Assembly: GCA_003661015.1 (NCBI GenBank)
Contig: QMVI01000056.1
Span: forward strand, 1 to 7,329
DNA length: 7,329 nt
Direction: 5' to 3'
Origin: Methanosarcinales archaeon
Lineage (GTDB): Archaea; Halobacteriota; Methanosarcinia; DSM-18856; Methermicoccaceae
A program made the position numbers and the translations under genes. Below the pieces are notes generated by a model that saw only the letters and a program-made list of their open reading frames with translations, did not search any database and was not told where the DNA came from. How positions within the stretch are numbered: position 1 is the stretch's first letter; each line of letters begins with the position of its first letter. Below are positions 5,277 to 7,329 of this stretch, in pieces.

Positions 5277-7329
5277 ACATTTTCCTCCACCAAGTTCAAT
5301 AATTCTATTGACCTTGAAATTTCATTTTTTCTAAGTCTCTTTGCTTTTTGAAGAGCATTCACAACATCACAGACAACTCTGCCAGGTGGGTTGTTCACAA
5401 TCTCGAGTAAAAGCCCTTTTTTGTTTATCTGGAGTCCTTTCAAGATGTAAAAGAGCTGGATAATTGCCGAGAGCTTCAGAAGTGCCTTGTCTGTATCTTC
5501 TATGCTCACCCATCCATCCTCGGTTTTTATCCCCAACCTGTCGAGAACTTTCCTGAGACCAAGACTCAGACCAACATAGACAGCTCCCCTTGAAATCTTT
5601 TGCATGAGTGGTTCACACTTTATCTCTTTCAGAACCACAGATGCTCCAAACAGCCTCGATATCAGTAACATCCTGAAAAGATATATCAGGTAGTTTGCAT
5701 CCTTTACATCACCCTCCGTCGGATGAGATATCATTGCATAGTTTGGTGTGATGAGATGCAAGTGCACACCATCCTCGATTCCAAATTCCTCCAGCTCCCC
5801 TCTGAGATATTTATCAACAGCTTCCTCCATCGATGATGCTTCAATGTCGGACAAAAATAATTCAGTGTCTCCATAATATTCGCTTTTTATGTAGGATTTA
5901 ATCAAGTTCTCTGCTCTCTTTCTTATATTCTTCCTTTCCATTGCCTTTTCTCTCATCTCAACAAGAACATCAACAGAACGGTCGTTTAACTGGTTTATGT
6001 CCTTCACAATAGAGTTGGACAGCTCCCAATCATTGTTAAACAGCCAGTTACACCTCAACTCCAGTATCTTTCCCCACTCCTCCATACCGAGTGGTGAGAT
6101 GCTTATTTGAGGTATGAGATAGTATTCCACATAATCTTTTGATCTGATGAATAGAGAACGCAACTTCGATTCAAACTCACACAAAGAACATATTCTGTAT
6201 TTGTTTTTTCCACCAATCCAGCTTCCACCCCTCATGAAGTTTGTGAAGGACTCCGATTTTCCGACTATGGATGCTATTGCTTCGGTTGTCGCTCTATTAG
6301 AACACAGAACACAGAGTGGGGTGCCTTTCTTCTTTCCATGAATGTATGCGTCCCACATCTCTGTATCAACTCTGAAACGAGGATACGAGACATCATTCAT
6401 TAGTTCTCTTGCCTTGGCGTTGTAGTCAATGCCATGGTATTTCTCACCAAATTCTCTCAACTCGTTTGTTATTCTTTTGAACCTCTCCACAACATCGTCC
6501 AGCAGCTCTTCCCTAACTCTCGTTTCAAGTCCCTCTCTGAAAAGTTTTGCTATCCTTATTTTCTCCTCAATCGGTTTTATGTTTGCTATCTTTGAAGAGA
6601 GTATGTAATTCAATACGTCTTCAGAAACATTCGGGAACTCCCTTCTAAAGATGCATTTGAATATCTCCTCCGCATCTTTATCTTTATTGCATTGCTTGAC
6701 AACTTCTGTCAGGTATATGAGCAGGTTGTACAATCCGATTAATTCTTTTGCCTCGCTTTCTGAGATGTGTGATATTCTGTCAACATTTGGATTTGCTATA
6801 CTGTTTTGTCTTCTCACAGCGTCCCAGAACTCTATGACTGTGTTTTCGGATATGTAAAGATATTCTGGAGAACGTATAACCCTCTGTGTTATTGGTCCAA
6901 CTGCCTTTTCGCCAACCCCATACTTGCTCCTCTCCTGAACGAAAGAACGAAGTTCTTGAGCTATGTACTCTTCCAAGTTATTCAAGTTCTCTTCCAGCCT
7001 TCTCTCATCATTTCCAACGTATATCGTACCCTCAGCGAAGAAGACAATTGGATGCCAGCCCGCATCCTCATAAAGTCTGTGTAAAGCCTTATGCAGAATG
7101 GATGTGAGAATACCTCTCACTACACCGACAGAATGGTATGTCAATTTCAGATTCCTATCGCTCTTTAGATATCTCCCTTCAGCATCCTCCACTCTTTTTA
7201 GAGAGGCAAGCATGTCAGCATCATCATGCACAAGTCTGCGTACTCTTGGGAAGTCCTTACCCCTTCTCGGTTCGAGCAGGTTCTCGAAATGATTGAAGTC
7301 CTCAATCGCACCATACGGTAGCATATCCA
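5273..7329 (-). CDS. csc3: Cas10d (Csc3), type I-D CRISPR large subunit, 5'-partial
   Basis: Large subunit of the type I-D interference complex. The reading frame is still open at the window edge (a GAT codon lies upstream of the first in-window ATG at 7324), so the true start is outside. About 685 residues are visible. Family members usually run to about 900-1000 residues with an N-terminal HD nuclease, so most of the HD domain should lie beyond the edge. Numbering from the ATG at 7324: residues 33-41 (HDDADMLAS) resemble the last Asp motif of an HD domain. Residues 63-103 (YHSVGVVRG ... FAEGTIYV) match the segment that follows it in Csc3. Residues 338-341 (CVLC) and 379-382 (CSLC) form a two-CxxC zinc finger. 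No GGDD cyclase motif is visible, as expected for Cas10d. The C-terminus stops early (ENV), and the expected helical small-subunit-like tail seems to be the next ORF. The stop overlaps that ORF by 4 nt (ATGA). The family call is firm; the domain limits are inferred. Confidence 0.9.
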   Translation of the reverse strand, partial: DMLPYGAIEDFNHFENLLEPRRGKDFPRVRRLVHDDADMLASLKRVEDAEGRYLKSDRNLKLTYHSVGVVRGILTSILHKALHRLYEDAGWHPIVFFAEGTIYVGNDERRLEENLNNLEEYIAQELRSFVQERSKYGVGEKAVGPITQRVIRSPEYLYISENTVIEFWDAVRRQNSIANPNVDRISHISESEAKELIGLYNLLIYLTEVVKQCNKDKDAEEIFKCIFRREFPNVSEDVLNYILSSKIANIKPIEEKIRIAKLFREGLETRVREELLDDVVERFKRITNELREFGEKYHGIDYNAKARELMNDVSYPRFRVDTEMWDAYIHGKKKGTPLCVLCSNRATTEAIASIVGKSESFTNFMRGGSWIGGKNKYRICSLCEFESKLRSLFIRSKDYVEYYLIPQISISPLGMEEWGKILELRCNWLFNNDWELSNSIVKDINQLNDRSVDVLVEMREKAMERKNIRKRAENLIKSYIKSEYYGDTELFLSDIEASSMEEAVDKYLRGELEEFGIEDGVHLHLITPNYAMISHPTEGDVKDANYLIYLFRMLLISRLFGASVVLKEIKCEPLMQKISRGAVYVGLSLGLRKVLDRLGIKTEDGWVSIEDTDKALLKLSAIIQLFYILKGLQINKKGLLLEIVNNPPGRVVCDVVNALQKAKRLRKNEISRSIELLNLVEENV
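5284..5291 (-). promoter_or_regulatory. Ribosome binding site deciding the start of the Cas11d-like gene
   Basis: GGTGGAGG read on the minus strand, 7 nt before the ATG at 5276, inside the last codons of csc3. It supports independent initiation of the small protein. A nearby ATG at 5280, only 3 nt from this site, opens a 15-codon frame and is not a credible start. Confidence 0.8.

Noticed and set aside
7226..7228. Histidine-aspartate pair at residues 33-34 of the visible Cas10d read as the catalytic HD motif
   Set aside because: Its place just before the ADMLAS segment fits the end of an HD domain rather than its metal-binding HD pair, which should lie further upstream outside the window.
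1..7329. CRISPR array, transposon or RNA gene within the window
   Set aside because: No regularly spaced 25-40 base repeats, inverted terminal repeats, transposase or tRNA-like folds were seen. Coding sequence fills the window.

Overview
The window holds most of a type I-D CRISPR-Cas effector operon, all on the minus strand and read from high to low coordinates. Both ends are cut by the window. In transcription order: the large subunit cas10d/csc3 (5' end outside the window), a small stand-alone helical protein that looks like a separate small subunit (Cas11d-like), csc2 (cas7d), csc1 (cas5d), an HD-less cas3' helicase, a CARF-HTH regulator of the Csa3 type, and a cas6 whose 3' end lies beyond position 1.

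The host is most likely an archaeon. Csa3-type regulators are essentially archaeal, the minus (coding) strand is purine-rich with many AGA/AGG arginine codons (common in thermophiles), and the genes use clear GGAGG/GGTG ribosome binding sites. A euryarchaeon of the Archaeoglobus/methanogen-related kind would fit, but the sequence alone does not fix the lineage.

Layout: 7329-5273 cas10d; 5276-4842 Cas11d-like; 4849-3887 csc2; 3890-3183 csc1; 3181-1337 cas3'; 1344-682 csa3; 689-1 cas6. Every junction is a 4- or 8-nt overlap or a 1-nt gap, so the set should be one transcript with coupled translation. No non-coding stretch of useful length remains, and I see no CRISPR array, RNA gene, transposon or terminator.

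Expected teamwork, from known type I-D systems: Cas6 cuts pre-crRNA. Csc2 forms the backbone along the crRNA, Csc1 holds its 5' end, and Cas10d with small subunits completes the Cascade-like complex. Cas3' then unwinds target DNA while the HD nuclease, fused to Cas10d rather than to the helicase, cuts it. Csa3 probably adjusts expression in response to a nucleotide ligand.

The most notable points are the apparent split of Cas11d from the end of Cas10d into its own ribosome-bound ORF, and a CARF regulator embedded inside the I-D operon between cas3' and cas6.
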